Source: CAISGS01 sp044346445 (GTDB lineage: Bacteria > Pseudomonadota > Alphaproteobacteria > Caulobacterales > Caulobacteraceae). Taken from it: a DNA stretch of 23,472 nt. Positions 7,907 through 15,798 of the stretch are shown here, one piece after another. The DNA is taken from the NCBI GenBank assembly GCA_044346445.1, contig JBIIZD010000035.1, positions 1 through 23,472 of the forward strand, given 5' to 3'. Position 1 is the first letter of the stretch; each line of letters starts with the position of its first letter. Position numbers and translations under genes: made by a program. The notes beneath the pieces were generated by a model that was not told where the DNA came from, did not search any database, and saw nothing but the letters and a program-made list of their open reading frames with translations.

Positions 7907-10048
7907 CTAGGCCTCGGGAGCCGCCGCCTCGCGCAGGGTCAGATCTTCGCCGGTGGTTTGATCAACCGCCTTCATGGACAGCTTGACCTTGCCGCGATCA
8001 TCGACGCCCATCAGCTTGACCTTGACGATCTGGCCTTCCTGAACCACGTCCGTGGTCTTGGCGACCTTGGTCTGGGACAATTGGCTGATATGGACCAAGC
8101 CGTCCTTGGCACCAAAGAAGTTCACAAAGGCGCCAAAATCGACAACCTTGACGACCTTGCCGTCATAGATGGCGCCCATTTCTGGCTCGGATGCGATCGA
8201 CTTGATCCAGTCAATGGCCGCCTTGATCTTGGCACCGTCTGAAGCCGAGACCTTGACCGTACCATCATCCTTGATATCGACCTTGGCACCGGTCTTTTCG
8301 ACGATCTCACGGATCACCTTGCCGCCCGAACCAATCACTTCACGGATCTTGTCGGTAGCAATCGAGATGGTCTCGATCTTGGGAGCGTATTCGCCAATCT
8401 CTTCGCGCGCACCCGAAATCGCCTTGGCCATTTCGCCCAGGATGTGCAGACGTCCGCCCTTGGCCTGATGTAGGGCCTTTTGCATGATTTCCTCGGTAAT
8501 ACCGGGAATCTTGATGTCCATCTGCAAGCTGGTAATGCCGTCTTCGGTGCCAGCGACCTTGAAGTCCATATCGCCCAGGTGATCTTCATCACCCAAGATG
8601 TCGGACAAGACCACATAGCCATCGGGCTCCAGGATCAGACCCATGGCAATACCCGAGACGGGCTTGATCAGCGGCACGCCCGCATCCATCAGCGCCAGGG
8701 ATGACCCGCAAACCGTGGCCATAGAGGACGAGCCATTGGACTCGGTAATTTCCGACACCAGACGGATCGTATAGGGGAAGTCCGCCTTGGTTGGCAGCAT
8801 GGGACGCAGGGCGCGCCAAGCCAGCTTGCCATGACCAATTTCACGCCGGCCCGGTGAGCCCATCCGACCGGTTTCACCCACCGAATAGGGCGGGAAGTTA
8901 TAGTGCAGCAGGAAGCTTTCCTTATAGGTGCCTTCCAAGGCATCGATGAATTGCTCATCGTCGCCCGTGCCGAGGGTGGCAACCACAAGGGCCTGGGTCT
9001 CGCCGCGGGTGAACAGGGCCGAGCCGTGGGCGCGGGGCAAGATGCCGACCTCGCCCAGGATCGGACGCACCTTATCCAGGGCGCGGCCATCAATGCGCAG
9101 CTTGGTTTCCAGCACGTCGCGGCGCAGGACCGAAGCCTCACACTCCTTGAAGGCATAGCCGAACTTGGCGCTGTCACAGCCGTCAGGATTGGCGTCTGAC
9201 TTGATCAGGGCGCCCGCTGCCGTCTTCTTGGCCGCATCCAGGGCAGTATGACGATCCTGCTTGCCGGTCAGCTTGTAAGCGGCCTTCAGATCCTCACCAA
9301 CCAACGCCTTGATCTTATTTTCGATCGGCGACAGGTCTTCGGCTTCAAAGTCCCAGGCATCCTTGGCCGCATGTTCGGCCAGTTCGATGATCGCATCGAT
9401 GACAGGCTGGAAGCCGCGCTGGGCAAACATGACGCCGCCCAGAACCTGCTCTTCGGTCAGTTCCTTGATTTCGGACTCAACCATCATCACCGCGTCATTG
9501 GTCCCGGCAACCACCAGGTCCATGCGGTTTTCTGGGCCCATCTGGTCCAGGGTTGGGTTGAGGATGTATTCGCCATCGATAAAGGCGACGCGCGCTGCGC
9601 CAATCGGGCCCATAAACGGCACGCCAGAAATCGTCAGGGCAGCCGAGGCGGCGACCATGGCCAAGATGTCTGGATCATTTTCCAGATCATGCGCCAGAAC
9701 CGTGACCACAACCTGGGTCTCGTGCTTGAAGCCCTTGACGAACAGGGGGCGGATCGGGCGGTCGATCAGGCGCGAAACCAGGGTTTCCTTCTCAGAAGGA
9801 CGGCCCTCACGCTTGAAGAAGCCACCGGGGATCTTGCCCGCAGCAAAGGTCTTTTCCTGATAATTGACGGTCAGGGGGAAGAAATCGATCCCGGGCTTTG
9901 GCGACCGAGCAGCGACCACAGTGGCCAGCACAACGGTTTCGCCATAGGTGGCCAGGACAGCACCGTCGGCTTGACGCGCGATACGGCCAGTTTCGAGGGT
10001 CAGGGGACGTCCTGCCCAGTCGATGGTTTTGCGTTTAATGTCGAACAT
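7907..10048 (-). CDS. pnp: Polyribonucleotide nucleotidyltransferase (PNPase)
   Basis: A 713-residue phosphorolytic 3'-5' exoribonuclease, which also adds tails, and the core of bacterial RNA degradosomes in the cytoplasm. Domains are in the standard order: first RNase PH domain (about 10-145), helical linker, second RNase PH domain (about 320-540, with the conserved NGSSSMATVCGSSLALMDAG core), KH domain (about 559-620, with the IGSGGKVIREI loop) and S1 domain (about 625-692, VVDFGAFVNFFGAKDGLVHIS). Length matches the family. An upstream in-frame extension to 10135 exists, but MFDIKRK at 10048 is the family-typical N-terminus, and the extension would translate the leader hairpins. rpsO lies 167 bases upstream; that gap is structured and probably mediates post-transcriptional control, as in the known E. 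coli rpsO-pnp arrangement. A strong terminator follows. Confidence 0.98.
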   Translation of the reverse strand: MFDIKRKTIDWAGRPLTLETGRIARQADGAVLATYGETVVLATVVAARSPKPGIDFFPLTVNYQEKTFAAGKIPGGFFKREGRPSEKETLVSRLIDRPIRPLFVKGFKHETQVVVTVLAHDLENDPDILAMVAASAALTISGVPFMGPIGAARVAFIDGEYILNPTLDQMGPENRMDLVVAGTNDAVMMVESEIKELTEEQVLGGVMFAQRGFQPVIDAIIELAEHAAKDAWDFEAEDLSPIENKIKALVGEDLKAAYKLTGKQDRHTALDAAKKTAAGALIKSDANPDGCDSAKFGYAFKECEASVLRRDVLETKLRIDGRALDKVRPILGEVGILPRAHGSALFTRGETQALVVATLGTGDDEQFIDALEGTYKESFLLHYNFPPYSVGETGRMGSPGRREIGHGKLAWRALRPMLPTKADFPYTIRLVSEITESNGSSSMATVCGSSLALMDAGVPLIKPVSGIAMGLILEPDGYVVLSDILGDEDHLGDMDFKVAGTEDGITSLQMDIKIPGITEEIMQKALHQAKGGRLHILGEMAKAISGAREEIGEYAPKIETISIATDKIREVIGSGGKVIREIVEKTGAKVDIKDDGTVKVSASDGAKIKAAIDWIKSIASEPEMGAIYDGKVVKVVDFGAFVNFFGAKDGLVHISQLSQTKVAKTTDVVQEGQIVKVKLMGVDDRGKVKLSMKAVDQTTGEDLTLREAAAPEA

Positions 10049-10098
10049 GTTTTTCTTTCGGTCTCCCCCCAAGGCCCATTCCTTTAAAGGGGGATGTG

Positions 10099-10141
10099 GG
10101 ACGAACCGGGGCGACCATTCGCAAACCCGGCGCATTCGTCC
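10099..10141 (-). promoter_or_regulatory. Long hairpin in the pnp 5' leader (candidate RNase III/PNPase control site)
   Basis: A nested set of perfect helices folds this stretch into one arm. The outer 7 bp pair GGACGAA with TTCGTCC (10099-10105/10135-10141), the next 5 bp pair CCGGG with CCCGG (10106-10110/10126-10130), and the inner 4 bp pair GCGA with TCGC (10111-10114/10119-10122) around a 4-base loop. The only interruptions are bulges of 4 and 3 bases on one side. It ends 51 bases before the pnp ATG. In E. coli the pnp leader has a long RNase III-cleaved hairpin through which PNPase controls itself; the analogy is inferred from position and structure. A weaker possible pairing (10064-10069 with 10089-10094) lies closer to the start. 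Confidence 0.7.
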
Positions 10142-10146
10142 ATGAT

Positions 10147-10194
10147 CATCCTCCCCTTCCCTTGAATGGCCTTTGCCCGGGGTTGAGGAGGATG
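10147..10194 (-). promoter_or_regulatory. Stem-loop in the rpsO-pnp spacer
   Basis: Perfect 8-bp arms, CATCCTCC (10147-10154) and GGAGGATG (10187-10194), enclose 32 bases rich in C and G runs that could extend the stem in other registers. It starts 22 bases past the rpsO stop. No T-run follows on the minus strand, so it is not an intrinsic terminator. It may protect the rpsO 3' end or be an RNA-processing site. Confidence 0.5.
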
Positions 10195-10215
10195 CTGGTC
10201 TTGTTTAGCCCAGCC

Positions 10216-10485
10216 TTAACGGCGCAGGCCCAGGGTCTCGATCAGGGCGGCATAGCGGCCGTGATCTGTGCCCTTAAGGTGATCCAGAAGACGACGCCGT
10301 TGCGAAACCATCTTAAGCAGGCCGCGACGGGAGTGGTTGTCCTTCTTGTGGGTCTTGAAGTGTTCAGTCAGGTTGGCAATCCGTTCAGACAAGATTGCAA
10401 CCTGGACCTCGGCCGAGCCCGTGTCGCCTTGCGTGCGAGCATGGGTATGAATGACTTCGGCTTTACGATCAGGCGTAATCGACAT
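10216..10485 (-). CDS. rpsO: 30S ribosomal protein S15
   Basis: An 89-residue ribosomal protein with the full S15 pattern: TGSAEVQVAILSERI (about 22-36), LTEHFKTHKKDNHSRRGLL (about 39-57) and the QRRRLLDHLK helix that contacts 16S rRNA. The length is exactly that of the family. The start MSITPDRK at 10485 has a strong AAGGAGA site 7 bases upstream; a longer in-frame extension is rejected because it lacks homology to S15. The start lies 17 bases inside the end of truB, in another frame, so translation is tightly linked. S15 binds the central domain of 16S rRNA early in small-subunit assembly. pnp follows after a structured spacer. Confidence 0.98.
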   Translation of the reverse strand: MSITPDRKAEVIHTHARTQGDTGSAEVQVAILSERIANLTEHFKTHKKDNHSRRGLLKMVSQRRRLLDHLKGTDHGRYAALIETLGLRR

Positions 10486-11449
10486 CGGTGTCTCCTTGTT
10501 CCAGATGAAATACCCGCGTCGGGCTAAGCTGTCCGGCGCGCATCTCACAAAGGCTAACGGCTATGCCGTCCCGTGTTGCCAAAACGGTTCTTGACGCGTC
10601 CTGCCCCCCGATTGACCGAGGCACAAGACCCGCGCGAAGCGTTTCGACCTGTCTGGGGAGCAGAACAATCGGTCGCCCTTGCTTGAGCCGGAATGCCTCT
10701 TCCACAGTCACGGCCAGCGCCGGGATGTCGTCCAGCGCGGTCTCAACGGGAAGCAATGCCTCCGAAGCGGCGCTCTTATGCCCTAAATCTTCCAGGGTTT
10801 CCAGCCTTATTGCCTGGTCTTCCCCAAACACCCCAACACGCGTGCGTCTAAGGTCGCTGACATGGCCGCAAGCGCCAAGCACGGCCGCCAGATCGCGGGC
10901 TAGAGCGCGGACATAGGTGCCCTTGCCACAGCGAATTTCGATCACCGCATGATCTGGGTCCGGCACCGCCACCAGCCTTGCTTGGTGGATCGTAACCCGC
11001 CGCGCGTCCAGGGCAAACGCCACACCGTCACGGGCCAGATCATAGGCCCGTTCGCCATCGACCTTGATGGCTGAATAATTGGGCGGCACCTGGTCAATCT
11101 CGCCCTCAAAGCCCAGCAAGGCCTGTTCGATCTCGGCCCGCTGCGGGCGATGATCGGATGTGGCGGTCACAGCCCCTTCGCGGTCAAAACTGGCCGTGGA
11201 CGTACCCCAGGCAATGGTAAAGCGATAGGCCTTATCGGCCTCAACCATATAGGCCACCGTCTTGGTTGCCTCGCCCAAGGCAATGGGCAAGATACCTGTG
11301 GCCAGGGGATCAAGCGTTCCGGCATGGCCAGCTTTTTTCGCATTGAACAAGCGGCGCACCCGGCTGACCGCCGTGGTCGAGCCCATATCAAGGTCCTTAT
11401 CCAGCACAATCCAGCCAGAAATCGCCAAGCCCTTTTTACGCCGGGCCAT
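10469..11449 (-). CDS. truB: tRNA pseudouridine(55) synthase
   Basis: A 326-residue enzyme that isomerises U55 of the tRNA T-loop to pseudouridine. Motif GHAGTLDPLATG carries the catalytic Asp (D47). YSAIKVDGERAYDLAR, GTYVRALARDLA and the LRRTRVGVF segment are all present, followed by a C-terminal RNA-binding domain. Start MARRKKG at 11449 was chosen because family similarity begins there (KGLAISGWIVLDK). ATGs exist 5 and 4 codons upstream, and an open frame runs further, but these lie inside rbfA coding sequence. The gene overlaps the rbfA end by 14 bases and the rpsO start by 17, a compact translation-coupled arrangement common in proteobacteria. Confidence 0.96.
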   Translation of the reverse strand: MARRKKGLAISGWIVLDKDLDMGSTTAVSRVRRLFNAKKAGHAGTLDPLATGILPIALGEATKTVAYMVEADKAYRFTIAWGTSTASFDREGAVTATSDHRPQRAEIEQALLGFEGEIDQVPPNYSAIKVDGERAYDLARDGVAFALDARRVTIHQARLVAVPDPDHAVIEIRCGKGTYVRALARDLAAVLGACGHVSDLRRTRVGVFGEDQAIRLETLEDLGHKSAASEALLPVETALDDIPALAVTVEEAFRLKQGRPIVLLPRQVETLRAGLVPRSIGGQDASRTVLATRDGIAVSLCEMRAGQLSPTRVFHLEQGDTDVDYA

Positions 11450-11879
11450 GATCGGACCCATCATCCTCATCGGTTGCGGCCAGATCGGCGCGGACCTTGG
11501 GGTCCTCAAACAGGCGCTCTATGTGTTCGGCGGCGGCAAAGCTTTGGTCGTGCACAAAGCGAAGATCGGGGGTGAACTTCATATCGATCATGCGCCCCAA
11601 TTGGCCGCGCAAAAACTTGGACACGGCATTGAGCGACTTGACCACAGCTGGGGCATTTAGACCGCCGAGCGGCTGCACAAAACAGATGGCGTGGCGCAGG
11701 TCCGGGGTCATGCGCACCTCGGTAATGGTCACAATCGTGTCGGCCAGCACGGGATCGAGGAAGGTTTCCTCGCGCATAATCTCGACCAAGGCATGGCGAA
11801 CCAGCTCGCCGGCGCGCAACTGGCGTTGGCTGGGGCCGGAAGACTGGGCAGAGCGCCCGCCCTTATGGGATGGTTTCAT
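11436..11879 (-). CDS. rbfA: 30S ribosome-binding factor A
   Basis: A 147-residue ribosome assembly factor that binds the immature 30S subunit and helps 16S rRNA 5'-end maturation and cold adaptation. The KH-like fold is visible: RQLRAGELVRHALVEIM (about 19-35), VTITEVRMTPDLRHA (about 50-64), and LNAVSKFLRGQLGRMIDMK followed by TPDLRFVHD. The acidic C-terminal tail (DEDDGSD) is variable in the family. The ATG is preceded by AGGAGA 6 bases upstream. A 124-base gap separates it from the lipoprotein gene upstream, and truB overlaps its end by 14 bases. Confidence 0.95.
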   Translation of the reverse strand: MKPSHKGGRSAQSSGPSQRQLRAGELVRHALVEIMREETFLDPVLADTIVTITEVRMTPDLRHAICFVQPLGGLNAPAVVKSLNAVSKFLRGQLGRMIDMKFTPDLRFVHDQSFAAAEHIERLFEDPKVRADLAATDEDDGSDHGPA

Positions 11880-11952
11880 CAGCTTCTCCTGTCCATGAGC
11901 GCGGATCGGACGCGCATCAAGGCCCAGACAGTGGGGATTAATTCAAACGGTC

Positions 11953-11967
11953 GCGGCTTTTAGCCGC
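11953..11967 (-). other. Short stem-loop in the lipoprotein-rbfA spacer
   Basis: Perfect 6-bp arms GCGGCT and AGCCGC surround three bases. On the minus strand it lies about 36 bases past the lipoprotein stop and is not followed directly by a T-run, so termination is doubtful. It may be a weak terminator, a pause site or an mRNA-stability hairpin. Nothing else definite is visible in the 124-base gap 11880-12003 apart from the rbfA ribosome site. Confidence 0.35.
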
Positions 11968-12003
11968 CAAAGGCCGTAAAGTCGAGGCGCATGGTATCGG
12001 CCC

Positions 12004-12513
12004 CTATTTGACCTTTGCCCCTATGCCTGCTTCCGGGCCAAAGCCAGACAGTCGCCACACCCCATCGGCCTTGTGGAAGGTTAGCACGCAAGGCCCAGAT
12101 TTCGATTTCACCGCACAGACCGTCTGGTCATCGAGGCTCTTGAGCGAAGCGGTAATCGCTAAACGATCGGGCAGAGGTCTAGCGGAATCATAACCAAACT
12201 GGCGTGCCGCCATCTGGAACACTTTTGGCTGCAAGACCTGATCCGCCGCAAGCTCTGCCATGGGCTGGGCCAAAAGCGTGGCAAGAGATTCAAGGCCGCT
12301 GGGCTTTTTTGACTTTTCAGCCCTCGCTGTGATCGCCTGTTGCAGCTGATCTTTCAGGGCGTCACGATCAATATGGGCGTCAAATTCGGCCTTATCATTA
12401 TCGCGCACCGCGACCAATAAGGCATGCACATCGCCCGCCGCATCCAGCTTGGCGGCCGTCGCGCAACTGGCCAATAGGCTTGCGGCCATGATGGTTATAA
12501 TCCAGCGGGTCAT
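12004..12513 (-). CDS. Predicted DUF2939-like lipoprotein between infB and rbfA
   Basis: About 169 residues. The N-terminus is a lipoprotein signal: a basic start (MTRW), a hydrophobic core and a lipobox LASC with the modified Cys at position 17. The mature part has a VHALLVAVRDNDKAEFDAHIDRDALKDQLQQ segment, which resembles what I know as DUF2939, and ends in a beta-rich stretch with SGPCVLTFHKADGVWRLSGF. The function is unknown; it is presumably anchored in the periplasm. The start at 12513 has an AGGAGA site 9 bases upstream; the open frame extends 31 codons further, but those residues would mask the signal peptide. It sits inside the infB-rbfA translation cluster, 96 bases after infB, behind a strong hairpin, so it may be expressed at a reduced level. 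The DUF assignment is from memory. Confidence 0.8.
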   Translation of the reverse strand: MTRWIITIMAASLLASCATAAKLDAAGDVHALLVAVRDNDKAEFDAHIDRDALKDQLQQAITARAEKSKKPSGLESLATLLAQPMAELAADQVLQPKVFQMAARQFGYDSARPLPDRLAITASLKSLDDQTVCAVKSKSGPCVLTFHKADGVWRLSGFGPEAGIGAKVK

Positions 12514-12576
12514 GAGGCAGTGTCTCCTATCGACCAGACCTTGCGCCCAAAACGCGGCTGAACCGTGGCGGGAAAT

Positions 12577-12603
12577 GCGCTCACCCAAGGTCTGGGTGAG
12601 CGC
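12577..12603 (-). terminator. Perfect 10-bp hairpin after infB (partial terminator or processing site)
   Basis: GCGCTCACCC (12577-12586) pairs perfectly with GGGTGAGCGC (12594-12603) around a 7-base loop. On the minus strand it begins 7 bases past the infB stop and is followed only by ATTT, so the U-tract is weak. It could give partial termination, stabilise the upstream mRNA 3' end, or both. It separates infB from the lipoprotein-rbfA part of the cluster. Confidence 0.5.
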
Positions 12604-12609
12604 CAAGTC

Positions 12610-15600
12610 CTAGAGCGTGCGCTGTATGGTCTCGACCGTGAAGCATTCGATGACGTCACCGGCCTTGATGTCCTGGAAGCCGGCAAAGGCCATGCCGCAT
12701 TCCTGGCCTGCATTGACCTCATTGACCTCGTCCTTGAAGCGCTTGAGGGTCTGAAGCGTACCCAGTTCCAGCACCACCACATCATTGCGGATGATCCGGA
12801 CCTTGGCGCCCTTGCGGACCACACCTTCGGACACGCGGCAACCGGCGATCTTGCCGACCTTGGAGATGTCAAAGGCCTGCAGCACGTCGGCATTACCAAG
12901 GAAGGTTTCGCGCTGGATCGGCGACAGCATGCCCGACAGCACGCCCTTAATATCGTCAATCAGGTCGTAAATGATCGCATAATAGCGAATTTCCACGCCT
13001 TCGCGCTCGGCCAGATCGCGCGCCTGTTTCGAGGCACGGACATTAAAGCCCAGGATTGGAGAGCCTGCGCCCTTGGCCAGCAAGACATCGCTTTCATTGA
13101 TCGCGCCGACGCCGGAATGAATAATCCGGGCCCGCACCTCATCTGTGGCCAGCTTGTCCAAGGACCCGATAATGGCCTCGGCAGAGCCAGACACATCGGA
13201 CTTGATGATCAAGGCCAGTTCTTTGAGCTTCTTGTCCTGAAGCTTAGCCATCATGTCGGCCAAGGTTGCCCCGGCAGCGGTTGGCGTCAGCATCTTGTCG
13301 CGGCGCTTGCGGTCGCGGTATTCGGTCAATTCGCGGGCACGGGCTTCGCTTTCGACCACGGCGAAAGGCTCGCCCGGGCTTGGCGGCATATCAAGGCCCA
13401 GAATCTCGACAGGAACCGACGGCCCTGCCACCAGAACCTGCTCGTCGCGCTCATTGATCAGGGCGCGAACCCGGCCCCAGGCCGCGCCGGCCACGACAAT
13501 ATCGCCGCGGTTCAGCGAGCCGCGCTTGACCAGAACCGTGGCCACCGGCCCCCGGCCCTTGTCCAGCTTGCCCTCGATCACCACGCCTTCAGCGGTGCGA
13601 TCAGGATTGGCCTTCAGGTCCATCATTTCGGCCTGGATCAATATGGCCTCGATCAACTTATCCAGACCAATCTTCTTGGTCGCGGACACCTCGATCAATT
13701 GGGTGTCCCCGCCCAGGCTTTCGACCACGATCTCGTGCTGCAACAACTCATTGACCACGCGAGTGGAGTCGGCGTCCGGCTTGTCGATCTTATTGACCGC
13801 TACAATGATCGGCGCGCCCGCTGCTTTTGCGTGATGAATGGCCTCGATGGTTTGCGGCATGACCCCGTCATCGGCGGCAACCACCAGAACCACAATATCG
13901 GTGACATTTGCCCCGCGCGCGCGCATGGCCGAAAAGGCCGCGTGACCTGGCGTATCCAGGAAGGTTACGCGATCCCCCTCAGGCAGGCGAACCTGATAGG
14001 CCCCAATATGCTGGGTAATGCCGCCATGCTCACCCCCGGCCACATCGGCCGAACGCAAGGCATCCAGCAGGCTGGTCTTACCATGGTCAACATGGCCCAT
14101 GACCGCCACAACCGGCGGACGGGCGATCTGTTGCTCATCCTGATCGGCCTCGGCCAGAAATCCGGTTTCAACATCAGATTCCGACACGCGGGTGACATTA
14201 TGGCCAAATTCGGTGGCAATCAGCTCAGCCGTATCCGAATCGATCACGTCATTGATCTTGAGCATCATGCCCTGACGCATCATGAACTTGATCACATCGA
14301 CCGCGCGCGTTGCCATACGCTGGGACAATTCCTGCACCGTGATGACATCGGGAATGATCACATCGCGGGTCACCTTGATCTGGTCTTGAGCGCCGACGCC
14401 CTTGCGCTTTTCGCGCTCGCGTTCACGGGCCCGGCGAACCGAAGCCAAGGAGCGCATGCGATCGGCGGATTCGCCATCACCGGCCACAGCCTGAATGGTT
14501 AGACGTCCCTCGCGGCGCTGGGGTGCGCCCTTGACGCGGCTGACCGCCTTGGCATTACCGCCTGGAGCTGCGGCCTTGGCGCGCTTGATGCGGCCTTCCT
14601 CGTCCAGATCGTCGGGGCGGCGGTCCTTGCCTGCTCCCGGAGGCGCAGTGCGCGCAGCGCGTTGCACTTCGGGCGTGGCGGGCGGACCTGCGGCTGGGCG
14701 ACCGCCTGGGCCTGACCGGGCGCCCGCAGGGCCGGGACGCGGCGGCGCTGGACGCGGGGTCAGGGCAGAATAGCGAACGGTTTCACCAGCGCGGCCTGCT
14801 GGCGCGGGCCGACCGGAGGGCGCGGGGCGGTCACCGGCTGGACGCTGACCATCGCGTGCCGGACGACCCGCCGCATAGGCGGCAGGCGTCTGACGCGGCG
14901 TGTCATTGCGATAGGTGGTCGTGGCCTGACGCTCATCACGCCTCGGGGCCTCAAAAGAGCGGCCCTCAGCCTGACGCGGTGCTGGAGCTGGGCGATTTGG
15001 GTCGGGAATCCGGCCTTGAGTCGCGGCACGGACCTGGGCCGGCACGGGCGGCGCAGGGCGCGGCGGCGTTACCGGTGCCGGACGCGGCGCTGGCGGCGCG
15101 CTGGCAGCGACAGGCGCAGGCGCAGGCCGGGGGGCGACCGCCACAGGCTCAGGCTTGATCGGCGCTGCCGGGGGCGGCGTCTCGGGGGCGACGGTCACAA
15201 CAGGCTTTTCGGGCGGCTTTTCGGCCGCCGCCTGACGAGCCTGCTCGGCGGCACGGGCCTCAGCTTCTCGACGCAGCGAGTCTTCCTGAGCCTTGCGCGC
15301 ATCTTCGCGGGCCTGACGCTCAGCGGTTTGGCGCTCCTGCTCAAGCCGGGCCTGCTCAACGACACGCTGGCGCGCCTGAAGCTCTTCAGCCGACAGGTTC
15401 AGATTCGCCTGGAGCGGTGGCCGAGCGGGCCTGGGCTCAGGCGCACGCGCCTCAGGCACGGGGCGCTTTTCGGCCTGAACAGGTGCTGGCGCAGGCGCTG
15501 CGCCCTCGACCCGCCGACGCTTGGTTTCAACCACGACGGTCTTGGACCGGCCGTGACTAAAGCTTTGCTTAACGGTTCCGGCGCTCACAGCCCCAATGCG

Positions 15601-15699
15601 GGGCTTCAGAGTCAGGGGTGCACGGCCACCGGGAGCCGTTGCCGCTGGGCCAGACGTGCCGCCTGGGCCGTCGTTTTCATTGTCGTTCGCGTCGTTCAT
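12610..15699 (-). CDS. infB: Translation initiation factor IF-2
   Basis: A 1029-residue GTPase that places fMet-tRNA on the 30S subunit and promotes subunit joining. The N-terminus carries the conserved LTLKPRIGAVSAGTVKQSF patch (about 29-47), a charged coiled coil (about 102-160) and a very long Pro/Ala/Arg-rich disordered region (about 160-390). The IF2_N domain follows (about 454-505, VQELSQRMATRAVDVIKFMM). G-domain motifs are intact: G1 GHVDHGKT (535-542), G3 DTPGH (582-586), G4 NKID (636-639) and G5 SAT (672-674). Domains II to IV complete the C-terminus. The protein is longer than E. coli IF-2 (890) because of the disordered segment. Start 15699 has only a weak GAGCGG site, and a 6-codon open frame ends on this ATG. 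It lies 99 bases after ylxR in the nusA cluster. Confidence 0.97.
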   Translation of the reverse strand: MNDANDNENDGPGGTSGPAATAPGGRAPLTLKPRIGAVSAGTVKQSFSHGRSKTVVVETKRRRVEGAAPAPAPVQAEKRPVPEARAPEPRPARPPLQANLNLSAEELQARQRVVEQARLEQERQTAERQAREDARKAQEDSLRREAEARAAEQARQAAAEKPPEKPVVTVAPETPPPAAPIKPEPVAVAPRPAPAPVAASAPPAPRPAPVTPPRPAPPVPAQVRAATQGRIPDPNRPAPAPRQAEGRSFEAPRRDERQATTTYRNDTPRQTPAAYAAGRPARDGQRPAGDRPAPSGRPAPAGRAGETVRYSALTPRPAPPRPGPAGARSGPGGRPAAGPPATPEVQRAARTAPPGAGKDRRPDDLDEEGRIKRAKAAAPGGNAKAVSRVKGAPQRREGRLTIQAVAGDGESADRMRSLASVRRAREREREKRKGVGAQDQIKVTRDVIIPDVITVQELSQRMATRAVDVIKFMMRQGMMLKINDVIDSDTAELIATEFGHNVTRVSESDVETGFLAEADQDEQQIARPPVVAVMGHVDHGKTSLLDALRSADVAGGEHGGITQHIGAYQVRLPEGDRVTFLDTPGHAAFSAMRARGANVTDIVVLVVAADDGVMPQTIEAIHHAKAAGAPIIVAVNKIDKPDADSTRVVNELLQHEIVVESLGGDTQLIEVSATKKIGLDKLIEAILIQAEMMDLKANPDRTAEGVVIEGKLDKGRGPVATVLVKRGSLNRGDIVVAGAAWGRVRALINERDEQVLVAGPSVPVEILGLDMPPSPGEPFAVVESEARARELTEYRDRKRRDKMLTPTAAGATLADMMAKLQDKKLKELALIIKSDVSGSAEAIIGSLDKLATDEVRARIIHSGVGAINESDVLLAKGAGSPILGFNVRASKQARDLAEREGVEIRYYAIIYDLIDDIKGVLSGMLSPIQRETFLGNADVLQAFDISKVGKIAGCRVSEGVVRKGAKVRIIRNDVVVLELGTLQTLKRFKDEVNEVNAGQECGMAFAGFQDIKAGDVIECFTVETIQRTL

Positions 15700-15798
15700 C
15701 CGCTCGCTTTACTCATTTCCGCGCCCCGAACGGGCCCGGCCTTCATCGTCAAAACTATAAAGTCCAATCACCGGGGGAATGACTTCACCCGGATCGCC

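Noticed and set aside
9248..10087. Plus-strand open frame opposite the pnp 5' half
   Set aside because: Antisense shadow with no recognised motif.
10049..10135. 29-residue N-terminal extension of PNPase
   Set aside because: It runs through the leader hairpins and is absent from the family; MFDIKRK at 10048 is the usual start.
12565..14502. Long plus-strand open frame opposite infB
   Set aside because: It is the mirror of the high-GC infB coding sequence, with no recognisable domain and biased composition; infB is certain on the other strand.
15754..15759. TATAGT as a possible -10 for an infB promoter
   Set aside because: No acceptable -35 lies 16-18 bases upstream; infB is more simply read from the rimP promoter.
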